Shown here: positions 1 through 8,624 of the stretch, piece by piece
Position numbering within the stretch: position 1 is the first letter of the stretch
How the letters are laid out: every line of letters begins with the position of its first letter
Origin: Corallium rubrum
Taxonomy: Eukaryota; Cnidaria; Anthozoa; Scleralcyonacea; Coralliidae
DNA: 64,000 bases
Direction: 5' to 3'
Assembly: GCA_964035015.1 (NCBI GenBank)
Contig: OZ035997.1
Span: 24,186,834-24,250,833 of the forward strand
Translations under genes and position numbers: made by a program
The notes under the pieces: generated by a model
Told to the model about the DNA's origin: nothing
What the model saw: the letters and a program-made list of their open reading frames with translations, nothing else
The model's database searches: none

Positions 1-518
1 ATCCACATTACATGCACCACTATTGAGTCCAGTTAATCAGATCAGGTGAATGGGCTTTGGTTGCAATATTCATCAAAGACACTGGCAGGCAGTGTAAGTG
101 TGTAATTAATATAACAGATGATATAGCAATATACCAAATCAGGAAATAGCCAATTTAATTTGCTAAAATACATATTAAGAACCTTTCAGAATGTTTGTTG
201 ATATTTGACTATAGTTTAGTATGAGAATTTTCTACTGTGTGTATACACATGCAGAAATAATACTGTCATAATAAGTTACATACTGGTTATATCTTGTCTG
301 CATATTATTGCAGTCAACAACAGCTAAAACTGACACAGATTGTTTGCCCTCACTAAAACTGGCAGATTTTTGACCTCGGTCAATTATATAAACAATGGGT
401 CCAAGGATTTTCCTCAATGTTATTTACTTTCCTCAGTAATATTGCAACATACTTACACAATATATAACAGACATTGGTGGACGTTCGTCAAACTCAATTA
501 CTCAGAAAAGATTTCTGA
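1..518. other. No gene seen
   Basis: AT-rich sequence with only short chance open frames. I see no splice-flanked coding segment, RNA gene or repeat structure here. Confidence 0.5.
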
Positions 519-590
519 GCCCCAGACAGGATTCGAACCTGCAACCTTCTAATGACTGGTTAGATGCTCTATCCAATGAGCCACTGAGGC
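519..590 (-). tRNA. tRNA-Thr(AGT)-like gene with an atypical anticodon loop
   Basis: On the minus strand all four stems form: acceptor GCCTCAG/CTGGGGC (7 of 7 with one G-T), D stem GCTC/GAGC, anticodon stem TCTAA/TTAGA, and a T arm with GGTTCGAATCC, which supplies a B box. The loop is CCAGTCA, giving anticodon AGT (Thr), but position 33 is C where T is nearly universal. It could be a functional gene, a tRNA-derived SINE head or a decaying copy. No intron is apparent. Confidence 0.6.
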
Positions 591-1540
591 TCAGATGGAG
601 AGCTAAGGTTGCAAAATAATTCATAGTCATATGCACTCCTAAGTGGTAGCGTTTGCATATGAGATGTAGTTAAAGTGATCTGATGAGTTGTACATGTACG
701 TATACATGTCGTGCATGTGGTACATTTACGAGCTTAAACTACTACATATATATGCACAACTTATCATACACAATATATAGCGTACTACACACACTTCACT
801 TAATAATTTGTTAAGTTTGTTTAGTTTGAGTTATGCGATAATTCACTACACAGATAACGTCTGATCAGAATGTCACCACTAGCACATTGGTCCCTGTGCA
901 ACGACTGTCACAAGCTATGAACACATGTCAGTCAATATTTCTAAAACAGAAAACAAAAAATTAGGTCATTAGGGAAGCATATAAATATCTATGAAGCGAA
1001 CATGAAGCAAAAAAGTGTTATTAATAATAATCGTGGTAGGAGCTAAGAGTTTAATTTTTTATTCCATTTTTGAAGAAATGGATCGCTTGGTTGGACTGCT
1101 TTATAGCATATACAGTTGCACATTTAATAAAATATAAGCTTACAGTCCCAGTGTATACTATTTTGACGCATATTAATGCGACAATGGCCTTTAGAGTATT
1201 AAAATCCCGTAAAATGAATCAGGGTATTCTTTCTATATTTATTTTTGAAACTATAAACTGTTTTGTTTGTAACTGTCGGGCTTACAGTAACGTTGAGGAC
1301 AAAATACTTTGAGTTAAAAGTAAAGCAACTGCAAATTATAGATATTTCCTTTCAAACAACTATTTCATGAGTCTATGAATAATGATAATATACAACCCTA
1401 AATTAAGATAGCCCAGTACAACAGGCAATTTACATCATGTTTCCACAAGTTCCATAGAGATTAACGTTGATGTGACACAGTATAAGTTATAATTACTTCC
1501 TTACCTTGATAAAATCTCCCCAAAATCAAAAGAAAGGAGT
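591..1540. other. No gene seen
   Basis: AT-rich non-coding sequence. The short open frame near 1070-1312 has no recognisable homology, no codon-bias signal I can judge and no splice context. Confidence 0.45.
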
Positions 1541-1603
1541 AATTATAGAATACCCCGCAATTGAAATTGCTCCTCTCAATCGCTATGTAGCTACGTTCCT
1601 GGC

Positions 1604-1684
1604 AACGTGGCAACCAGGCTACACGGCTACGCGCCTACGCATCCACGCGGCTGCGCGCCCACGCGGCTACGTGGCTACGCGGCT
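1604..1684. repeat. GC-rich GGCTACGC short tandem repeat
   Basis: Imperfect tandem copies of an 8-9 bp motif (GGCTACGCG and variants), strikingly CpG-rich compared with the AT-rich surroundings. Confidence 0.65.
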
Positions 1685-1686
1685 AC

Positions 1687-1776
1687 GCTCCAACTCCATT
1701 ACTTAACTTTATGTTAACTCCGACTCCACTACTTAACTTTATGTTAACTCCGACTCCATTACTTAACTTTATGTTA
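1687..1776. repeat. 30-bp tandem repeat, three copies
   Basis: Three near-identical copies of a ~30-bp unit containing CCATTACTTAACTTTATGTT, differing at one or two positions. Confidence 0.8.
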
Positions 1777-1931
1777 ATCGTAATCCTAATATTAACCGAA
1801 TCAAATCAAGGAAGTTTGTGGTATGGAAAATTACGATTACCTGACCCCCATACAATGGAACCATGAACCCTAACCCTATAACCCTAATCACAAATCACGG
1901 ATGTTTGTGGGATAGAAAATTATGGTAACCT

Positions 1932-1932
<1 letters not shown>

Positions 1933-2008
<76 letters not shown>

Positions 2009-2019
2009 ACACACACACC
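1933..2019. repeat. (AC)n microsatellite
   Basis: About 87 bp of AC dinucleotide repeat with one interruption (CATAC), directly outside the left end of the Polinton-like element. Confidence 0.95.
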
Positions 2020-2418
2020 ATTGAAAAGGGGCGACGGGGGTAAGTGTATAGAGTATACGAATCCTTGGATGAAGAATCAATTCGAGAAGCCGTAAGAAGA
2101 ACGATTTTAAGTGTGGAAATATAAACCCAAAGCGCTTTATTACTTTGAAAGCGTTGCTACGCTTTCTGTTGCTACGGCTGATATTTGCGTATTTATCCTG
2201 AGTGCACGTGCAGAGCACAAAAGGGAAAGCTCGTTAAAGTTACTAATGACCTAAATATAACCGGATTTGCATATACTGTAGAATATGTAATTATTTATGG
2301 GGTGATCATGAGTTTTTTGGGGGATAATAAGGGGCATGAAGAGGTATTAATGCTTGGGCAAGTCTAGGCGAGAAAGTCATTAACAACACGCGTACATGTA
2401 ATACAGAATTTAAACTAT

Positions 2419-2424
2419 TTTATT
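2419..2424 (-). terminator. Polyadenylation signal AATAAA (left-arm 223-residue gene)
   Basis: TTTATT on the plus strand, 14 bp beyond the stop codon of the minus-strand gene; mirrored at 6579-6584. Confidence 0.6.
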
Positions 2425-2437
2425 GAGAAATATATCT

Positions 2438-3109
2438 TTACACAAAAAACTCTTGATTATTTAGTGATCTATCGGTAACACTAGCATATGGGCATACAGT
2501 ACATCTTATAATCCGAAGGCATGGATCATGAGTCTTGAATTCTGTACCACAAACATTACATATCAGATTTCGAATAACACATTTGTTAAAATATTTCCAC
2601 AAACACGTAGGACACTCAATTACATGTGTAAAATTAACAGGATTCTGACAACGTTCGCAATCAACAGGTTCGTCAATTATAGAATTTTCTGATTCTATTT
2701 CGGTGTAATCTTTATCGTGTTCGGAATCTTCGGAGGACGTTTCTTCGTTTTCGCTCTCTGATTCTGTTTCTTCTTCTGCCTGCGCCAACATTGTCAGCAC
2801 TCGAACATTTTCGATAAGGTTTTTGTCAATGTTAATGTCGGCGAGTCCTTTTACAAATACATTTAGACCAGCTGGTTTGGGAATTCCTGAGACGTAAGGT
2901 GATACGCAGTATTCTACCAATTCGGCTATTTTTGTGTTTGGTATAGTTCTTCCTTGATACACAATTTCTCCTTTGGGATTCCATGTTAAGTTGACATAGG
3001 ACGCGAGTAAACTATTCAGCAAAGAAGACGCTGTCGCTTCATCGACTCCGTAGTCAAAGTGTGACAGTATTTCTTTAACACGAAAATCATCATGTAATCT
3101 TTCTCCCAT
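2438..3109 (-). CDS. Acidic CxxC zinc-binding protein of the Polinton-like element, left copy
   Basis: A 223-residue protein that I do not recognise by name. The N-terminal ~110 residues look globular. Then comes a strongly acidic Glu/Ser/Asp-rich linker (about residues 110-145), then a C-terminal domain with four CxxC pairs (CERC, CPTC, CNVC, CTVC) plus extra Cys and His, which should bind two zinc ions in a RING- or treble-clef-like way. The translation is identical to the right-arm copy at 5894-6565. It is transcribed outward from the element's centre, downstream of the 105-residue gene with a 44-bp gap, and is followed by an AATAAA signal. Virus-derived small acidic zinc proteins often target host regulators, but that role is only a guess; I saw no LxCxE motif. 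Confidence 0.75.
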   Translation of the reverse strand: MGERLHDDFRVKEILSHFDYGVDEATASSLLNSLLASYVNLTWNPKGEIVYQGRTIPNTKIAELVEYCVSPYVSGIPKPAGLNVFVKGLADINIDKNLIENVRVLTMLAQAEEETESESENEETSSEDSEHDKDYTEIESENSIIDEPVDCERCQNPVNFTHVIECPTCLWKYFNKCVIRNLICNVCGTEFKTHDPCLRIIRCTVCPYASVTDRSLNNQEFFV

Positions 3110-3153
3110 CGTGTTCAGGGTTCGAATGAGGGTCTTTACAAAATATCGTTCTT

Positions 3154-3471
3154 TTATATTAGTTCTGCGAGTCCGTCTAAAACAGGACCAAGTAAGACAT
3201 CAAGAAATCCTGTACCTTTTTGAACCAGTATCTCCTTTTTTCTCATAAAACTACTTCGGGGACTAGCCAAAGTTGATATGTCGTCGCTATAAGGCTTAAC
3301 GTCTTCAAGCAAAGCAGGTGATAATTGATATTGCATTGACCAAAAGTTCAACATACAATCACAAATGCATCTAATTTGCTCGGGGTTTGCAGTCTCCAAC
3401 AGAGCTCGCTGTTGAATAGGTTCACTTGTACATAAAAGTTCAAGAAACGGTTTGTGCTTTTTCATCAACAT
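3154..3471 (-). CDS. Small core/peptide-type protein of the Polinton-like element, left copy
   Basis: A 105-residue protein, identical in translation to the copy at 5532-5849. It has a basic N-terminus (MLMKKHKP), a helical middle containing CICDCML, a basic stretch (FMRKKEILVQ) and a hydrophobic amphipathic C-terminus (GFLDVLLGPVLDGLAEL). This architecture resembles small proteins often found beside packaging ATPases in animal Maverick-like elements and compared with adenovirus core or lytic peptides; that comparison is from general knowledge and is not demonstrated here. The ATG is the first in frame and lies close to the inner end of the arm. Confidence 0.7.
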   Translation of the reverse strand: MLMKKHKPFLELLCTSEPIQQRALLETANPEQIRCICDCMLNFWSMQYQLSPALLEDVKPYSDDISTLASPRSSFMRKKEILVQKGTGFLDVLLGPVLDGLAELI

Positions 3472-3530
3472 CTCTATTTGACAGTCAGTGTATAAATGAG
3501 GAAAACGCTACCAAAACACACATTTTAAGA

Positions 3531-3833
3531 GGAGGAGGAGGAGGAGGAGAAAGAGGAGGAGGAGGAGGAGGAGAAAGAGGAGGAGAAAGACGAGGAGGAG
3601 AAAGAGGAGAAGGAGGAGGAGGAGGAGAAAGAGGAGGAGGAGGAGAAAGAGGAGGAGGAGGAGGAGGAGGAGGAGGAGGAGAAAGAGGAGGAGGAGGAGG
3701 AGGAGGAGAAAGAGGAGGAGGAGAAAGAGGAGGAGGAGGAGGAGAAAGAGGAGGAGGAGGAGAAAGAGGAGGAGGAGGAGGAGAAAGAGGAGGAGGAGGA
3801 GGAGAAAGAGGAGGAGGGGGAGGAGGAGGAGAA
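3531..3833 (+). repeat. Purine-only (GGA)n/GGAGAAAGA tract, left
   Basis: About 300 bp with almost no pyrimidines on the plus strand, made of GAGGAGGAG blocks punctuated by AGAAAGAG. The reverse-complement tract at the inner end of the right arm is about half as long. It creates long open frames in several phases, which I treat as artefacts. It ends 60 bp before the ATPase start codon. Confidence 0.95.
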
Positions 3834-3893
3834 ATAAATAATAAGACATTCTCTAGAAATATTTATTCTGCTCATGCTCTTCAACGAGTGAAC

Positions 3894-5225
3894 ATGTCTT
3901 ATGTCTGCAGCACTTGTGGAAAAACGTTTTCTACACTATTCAACATGCAACGCCATATTAAAAATTCCCATCAGGAAAATAATACAGGGCATGTTTCCCC
4001 AGTTATCAATGGAGCAACAGTCATGCAGCATCCATTTACTTGCATTGTCGCAGGGTGTACTCAGAGTGGTAAAACAGTATGGGTAAAAACGCTGCTGGAA
4101 AACGCCCAAACTACTATTAATCCTCCTCCTGAACGTATCATTTGGTGCTATGGACAATGGCAGCCCATGTATTTAGAAATGATCAAAACAATACCAGGCA
4201 TCGAATTCTATGAGGGTATACCTTCCGACATTGACTCTGATAATTTTCTTGAAGTCTCTCAACGTAACCTGATCGTCCTCGATGATCTCATGGATCAGTC
4301 AGGAAGAGATAAACGTATTGCTAATTTATTTACTAAAGGAAGTCATCACAGGAATCTCTCCGTGATTTACATTGTTCAGAATATATTTCACCAAGGCAAA
4401 GAAACAAGAAACATCAGCCTCAACGCACACTATATCGTACTATTCAAGTCTCCGAGGGATAAGCAACAAATTTCTGTCTTGGCACGGCAGGTGAACCCAG
4501 GTCATGTCCATAAATTTATGAAGAGTTACGAGGAAGCCACAACTCGTCCTCATGGTTATTTAATGCTTGATCTGAAACCGACCACGGACGACGATCATCG
4601 CCTCAAGACCAATGTTCTACCTGGAGAAAATAGCTCCAGCCTGCAGCAACAGCTGGGTAGTTTCATACAAAAGCAATCCTATCAAATACCTCCGATCGTT
4701 AATGCCATGTACAATACAGAACAAAAAATGCAAGATATTGTACAAGCGCCACAGTTGACACCTGAAGAAAAGAGCATACTTTACTCCAATCAGCTAGGGC
4801 GTTTTCTGACGTTTCAAAACCAACTGCAAAATCAGTCTCAACCTCTGACTAATCTTCAACCTCGGAAAAATACAGAAAATTTGACACTGGAGATAAAGCA
4901 AGAAACTGACGATCTTCCGTGGAGTTTCCCTGCTCCACCTAAAACCTATTTTGTAACACCGCCTCCTACCGTTGAACAACCGACGCTTAAACATAATTTC
5001 TTTCATAATTGGGAAAGCTCTTCGGATTGGAAAGAAAGCGACTTGGCAAAGATGACCCCAGATGATAGAGAAGAGTATGAACACCATCTAATGATGACTA
5101 GATCAAAATATTTACCCATGACAAAAGAAGATGTATCACAATTATCACCAGCAGACAAGAAAGACTATCACGCTACCTTTAAAATAAAAACGCCTAAATA
5201 TAATCTAAGAAGCAGACCTTACTAA
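3894..5225 (+). CDS. C2H2 zinc-finger / A32-like packaging ATPase
   Basis: A 443-residue protein starting at the ATG at 3894, the first Met after the purine repeat; the open frame continues further upstream only through the repeat. Residues 5-26 form a C2H2 finger (C5, C8, H21, H26). Residues 47-270 form a P-loop ATPase: Walker A GCTQSGKT at 54-61, Walker B LIVLDDLM with D130-D131, then a HRNLSVIYIVQN sensor-like segment. This layout matches the poxvirus A32 / FtsK-HerA-type genome-packaging ATPases found in Polintons, adintoviruses and virophages. The C-terminal ~170 residues are Gln/Pro-rich and end in basic KYNLRSRPY. The gene is intact, single-copy and in the centre of the element. The fused N-terminal finger is unusual. 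Confidence 0.8.
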   Translation: MSYVCSTCGKTFSTLFNMQRHIKNSHQENNTGHVSPVINGATVMQHPFTCIVAGCTQSGKTVWVKTLLENAQTTINPPPERIIWCYGQWQPMYLEMIKTIPGIEFYEGIPSDIDSDNFLEVSQRNLIVLDDLMDQSGRDKRIANLFTKGSHHRNLSVIYIVQNIFHQGKETRNISLNAHYIVLFKSPRDKQQISVLARQVNPGHVHKFMKSYEEATTRPHGYLMLDLKPTTDDDHRLKTNVLPGENSSSLQQQLGSFIQKQSYQIPPIVNAMYNTEQKMQDIVQAPQLTPEEKSILYSNQLGRFLTFQNQLQNQSQPLTNLQPRKNTENLTLEIKQETDDLPWSFPAPPKTYFVTPPPTVEQPTLKHNFFHNWESSSDWKESDLAKMTPDDREEYEHHLMMTRSKYLPMTKEDVSQLSPADKKDYHATFKIKTPKYNLRSRPY

Positions 5226-5260
5226 AACTTTTGATATGTATATGTTTGAACGAAAACCGA

Positions 5261-5266
5261 AATAAA
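5261..5266 (+). terminator. Polyadenylation signal AATAAA after the ATPase gene
   Basis: AATAAA lies 36 bp past the ATPase stop codon and before the right purine/pyrimidine tract. Confidence 0.6.
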
Positions 5267-5317
5267 TATTTTTAAGCTAAATGCTTTTGTATGTATGTGT
5301 GTGTGTGTTTATTTGTT

Positions 5318-5476
5318 CCTCCTCCTCCTCTTTCTCCTCCTCCTCTTTCTCCTCCTCCTCCTCCTCCTCCTCTTTCTCCTCCTCCTCCTCCTCTTTCTCC
5401 TCCTCCTCCTCTTTCTCCTCCTCCTCCTCCTCCTCCTCTTTCTCCTCCTCTTTCTCCTCTTTCTCCTCCTCCTCTT
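5318..5476 (-). repeat. Pyrimidine (CCT)n/TCTTTCTCC tract, right
   Basis: Reverse complement of the left purine tract, about 160 bp versus 300 bp. It marks the inner end of the right inverted arm. Confidence 0.95.
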
Positions 5477-5531
5477 AAAATGTGTGTTTTGGTAGCGTTT
5501 TCCTCATTTAGACACTGACTGTCAAATAGAG

Positions 5532-5849
5532 ATGTTGATGAAAAAGCACAAACCGTTTCTTGAACTTTTATGTACAAGTGAACCTATTCAACAGCGAGCT
5601 CTGTTGGAGACTGCAAACCCCGAGCAAATTAGATGCATTTGTGATTGTATGTTGAACTTTTGGTCAATGCAATATCAATTATCACCTGCTTTGCTTGAAG
5701 ACGTTAAGCCTTATAGCGACGACATATCAACTTTGGCTAGTCCCCGAAGTAGTTTTATGAGAAAAAAGGAGATACTGGTTCAAAAAGGTACAGGATTTCT
5801 TGATGTCTTACTTGGTCCTGTTTTAGACGGACTCGCAGAACTAATATAA
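5532..5849 (+). CDS. Small core/peptide-type protein of the Polinton-like element, right copy
   Basis: Second copy of the 105-residue protein, identical in translation to the left copy. It starts at the ATG at 5532, 55 bp after the pyrimidine repeat, and is followed after 44 bp by the 223-residue gene on the same strand. Both right-arm genes run outward. Confidence 0.7.
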   Translation: MLMKKHKPFLELLCTSEPIQQRALLETANPEQIRCICDCMLNFWSMQYQLSPALLEDVKPYSDDISTLASPRSSFMRKKEILVQKGTGFLDVLLGPVLDGLAELI

Positions 5850-5893
5850 AAGAACGATATTTTGTAAAGACCCTCATTCGAACCCTGAACACG

Positions 5894-6565
5894 ATGGGAG
5901 AAAGATTACATGATGATTTTCGTGTTAAAGAAATACTGTCACACTTTGACTACGGAGTCGATGAAGCGACAGCGTCTTCTTTGCTGAATAGTTTACTCGC
6001 GTCCTATGTCAACTTAACATGGAATCCCAAAGGAGAAATTGTGTATCAAGGAAGAACTATACCAAACACAAAAATAGCCGAATTGGTAGAATACTGCGTA
6101 TCACCTTACGTCTCAGGAATTCCCAAACCAGCTGGTCTAAATGTATTTGTAAAAGGACTCGCCGACATTAACATTGACAAAAACCTTATCGAAAATGTTC
6201 GAGTGCTGACAATGTTGGCGCAGGCAGAAGAAGAAACAGAATCAGAGAGCGAAAACGAAGAAACGTCCTCCGAAGATTCCGAACACGATAAAGATTACAC
6301 CGAAATAGAATCAGAAAATTCTATAATTGACGAACCTGTTGATTGCGAACGTTGTCAGAATCCTGTTAATTTTACACATGTAATTGAGTGTCCTACGTGT
6401 TTGTGGAAATATTTTAACAAATGTGTTATTCGAAATCTGATATGTAATGTTTGTGGTACAGAATTCAAGACTCATGATCCATGCCTTCGGATTATAAGAT
6501 GTACTGTATGCCCATATGCTAGTGTTACCGATAGATCACTAAATAATCAAGAGTTTTTTGTGTAA
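5894..6565 (+). CDS. Acidic CxxC zinc-binding protein of the Polinton-like element, right copy
   Basis: Second copy of the 223-residue protein with the acidic linker and four CxxC pairs, identical in translation to the left copy. It uses the ATG at 5894 and is followed by AATAAA at 6579-6584. Complete identity of both copies implies a recent duplication of the arm or ongoing sequence exchange between arms. Confidence 0.75.
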   Translation: MGERLHDDFRVKEILSHFDYGVDEATASSLLNSLLASYVNLTWNPKGEIVYQGRTIPNTKIAELVEYCVSPYVSGIPKPAGLNVFVKGLADINIDKNLIENVRVLTMLAQAEEETESESENEETSSEDSEHDKDYTEIESENSIIDEPVDCERCQNPVNFTHVIECPTCLWKYFNKCVIRNLICNVCGTEFKTHDPCLRIIRCTVCPYASVTDRSLNNQEFFV

Positions 6566-6578
6566 AGATATATTTCTC

Positions 6579-6584
6579 AATAAA
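6579..6584 (+). terminator. Polyadenylation signal AATAAA (right-arm 223-residue gene)
   Basis: Lies 14 bp after the stop codon; mirror of 2419-2424. Confidence 0.6.
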
Positions 6585-6960
6585 ATAGTTTAAATTCTGT
6601 ATTACATGTACGCGTGTTGTTAATGACTTTCTCGCCTAGACTTGCCCAAGCATTAATACCTCTTCATGCCCCTTATTATCCCCCAAAAAACTCATGATCA
6701 CCCCATAAATAATTACATATTCTACAGTATATGCAAATCCGGTTATATTTAGGTCATTAGTAACTTTAACGAGCTTTCCCTTTTGTGCTCTGCACGTGCA
6801 CTCAGGATAAATACGCAAATATCAGCCGTAGCAACAGAAAGCGTAGCAACGCTTTCAAAGTAATAAAGCGCTTTGGGTTTATATTTCCACACTTAAAATC
6901 GTTCTTCTTACGGCTTCTCGAATTGATTCTTCATCCAAGGATTCGTATACTCTATACACT

Positions 6961-8019
6961 AGGGTTAGATAAGCGATAATTCGACCAAAACTGTTAACAT
7001 TCATCTCTTCGTAAATAACACTCAGATTACTTAACCAAAAACCCGCTAAATTCCAGGTTTAAGATAAAAAATATAAAGTGTCTCTATCCATTTCTGTTTC
7101 GTTCCTCTACAAACTAGGCCAAAGTAAACGATAACTCTCTAAACACTTATTGCCACAAAACGTGTATAAGACTGTTTGATCATTTAGGTTCTAACTAATA
7201 TAATATTCAAAGTCTCCATATTATTCAAATAATATTCAGGTTTCACCAGAGCAGTTGTCTCTGCCAATTCAGACCCTTCGGGCGTCACACCACCGGGCGT
7301 CACACCGAATATTTAATGAGGCGGCATCCCTTTGTACGCTATATGGGGGGGGTTATCTACTGGGGTATAGCAATTTATGCAAAAAAGAGGCTTATCAAAA
7401 AAGAGGCTGAATCATGGCATGATTCACTCGAGTCGTTTCAACTAATTTTGTCAATGATTGTAGCTATAGCTACCGTGTAGCCGCGTAGCCAGACTACATA
7501 CCATTTCACATGCGGGGTATTCTATAATTGTACCAAAAGAAACAACTCGTTTTCAATGACTCAATCGTTCGTAGACAAGATGGACGAAGCAATGAAGCAG
7601 AAAGCGGTTGACGCCATATTCACTAAATCGCATACTTCGTCGCTACATCGGAAAACATCGGCACACCTTCGCTTATATTGGCTATGTAATTCGCTCGCTC
7701 CGAACGTTTCGCGCGCCGATGAATCTGATAGAGGAAAACCTATTACGTCACAAAAGTGACAATACTCCGCCAGCCAGCCAGACGGTCAGGTAGGTTTTTA
7801 CGGGTACATAACGTCTTTCTGCTACATGTAACTGAACTCGGGGATCCGAAGAAATTATATGATAACCTAGATCTTTTTTGCCAAGCGACGAAAGCTAAGA
7901 TGAAGCTGAACTTTGTCTGTTAGCTTATCGACAAACACTATTATTATTGTAGAGAGTTTTTTTTTTTGTAATTCATGCTGTCATGCCTTGCGTTTTGTTA
8001 CAGTTGATGTATATCCTTC
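6961..8019. other. No gene seen
   Basis: Non-coding sequence between the Polinton-like element and the first MITE. The open frame at about 7556-7759 shows no recognisable domain and no splice-site context. A GGCTACGC-like patch and the 7511-7529 inverted repeat fall here. Confidence 0.45.
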
Positions 8020-8310
8020 TCAAACTCATTAATAATTCATGAGGAAAGCATTATCGAAATCAGTTACCGAGACGTTGTTGTGAAATGTGGTAATAAACGC
8101 CCATAAATTAAGACAAGTTTTACCTCAGATTTCTCTTTAAATACTGATTTGTTTGAGTGGTATAATACACTCGAAAGCCGTTTTTTATCTGATTTTAAAA
8201 CACCTTGAAGTGAGTTAAAAAACTCGGCTAGCGCCTCGTTTTTCAACACACTTCTCGGTGTTTTCAAATCAGATAATAAACGGCTTCTCGTGTATGATAT
8301 TACATATAAA
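8020..8310 (+). repeat. Dispersed ~300-bp repeat family, copy 1
   Basis: Shares ordered blocks with 13805-14065, 46770-46978 (inverted) and 47400-47705: CTCATTAATAATTCATGA, GAAATCAGTACC-like, AAATTAAGxCAA, TTTCTCTTTAAATACTGATT, an internal hairpin around GTTGAAAAACGAGGC, then TCGTGTATGATAT. Its hairpin core suggests a non-autonomous DNA transposon. Confidence 0.7.
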
Positions 8311-8389
8311 TACACCATCGCAATCAGCACAGAAACTTGAAATTACCAAAAAATTACCAAGACACAAATTATTGTAAAAAAATGGTCAA

Positions 8390-8620
8390 TGACGACGTTG
8401 CTTCCATTTTAAAAGGATCCCCGTTGCATGTTTGAACAAATGTGTATCACGGGCGCCGCCATCTTGGATTTGATAACGTCAAATTGTTGCACTTATTGTC
8501 CGGAAAAATTGAAACCATTGTCTTGCAAGAACGTGTGCAATCATTTGACGTCATCAAATCCAAGATGGCGACGCCCATGAGGTGTATTTGTTCAAACATG
8601 CGGGAGTCCTTTTAAAGTGG
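8390..8620. repeat. Foldback element (~230 bp)
   Basis: Inverted arms share TTTAAAAGGA, CATGTTTGAACAAAT and GCCATCTTGGATTTGAT with a centre near 8505. There is no coding capacity. Confidence 0.75.
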
Positions 8621-8624
8621 TTGT

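Larger units (their letters stand above)
2043..3833. repeat. Left inverted arm of the Polinton-like element
   Basis: Reverse complement of the right arm. Apart from the length of the purine repeat at its inner end, the only difference I noticed is one base at about 3492. It contains the minus-strand copies of the 223- and 105-residue genes. Its outer ~400 bp are non-coding. Confidence 0.9.
2043..6960. mobile_element. Polinton/adintovirus-like fragment with giant gene-bearing inverted arms
   Basis: The 4.9-kb unit begins AGTGTATAGAG and ends with its exact reverse complement. Starting with AG and having long terminal inverted repeats is typical of Polintons/Mavericks. The arms (2043-3833 and 5318-6960) are near-identical and each carries the same two genes (105 and 223 residues). 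The single-copy middle encodes a zinc-finger plus A32-like packaging ATPase. I find no protein-primed DNA polymerase, integrase, protease or capsid gene, so this is a partial, rearranged or non-autonomous derivative, or a related small element of its own type. No matching 6-bp target duplication is evident (GGGGTA left, AGGGTT right). Confidence 0.65.
5318..6960. repeat. Right inverted arm of the Polinton-like element
   Basis: Mirror of 2043-3833. It carries plus-strand copies of the 105- and 223-residue genes. The outer end reads CTCTATACACT. The flank beyond (AGGGTTAGAT) does not match the left flank. Confidence 0.9.
1541..7529. repeat. Outer 19-bp inverted repeat enclosing the Polinton-like element
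   Basis: AATTATAGAATACCCCGCA at 1541-1559 is repeated exactly in reverse complement at 7511-7529. Similar GGCTACGC-rich sequence lies just inside both copies (about 1604-1684 and 7470-7500). This fits the two ends of an older terminal-inverted-repeat element into which the Polinton-like element inserted, but no transposase or clear target duplication is visible. Confidence 0.45.

Noticed and set aside
3508..3884. Leu- and Ser-rich minus-strand frames, and their mirror images at 5281-5577
   Set aside because: Low-complexity translation of the purine/pyrimidine tract.
3426..3893. N-terminal Gly/Arg/Glu-rich extension of the ATPase frame
   Set aside because: It is translation of the GGA repeat and of antisense sequence of the 105-residue gene; the ATG at 3894 starts the zinc finger and is the natural start.
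2043..6960. 6-bp target duplication for the Polinton-like element
   Set aside because: The flanks (GGGGTA and AGGGTT) match at only four of six positions, which is not convincing.
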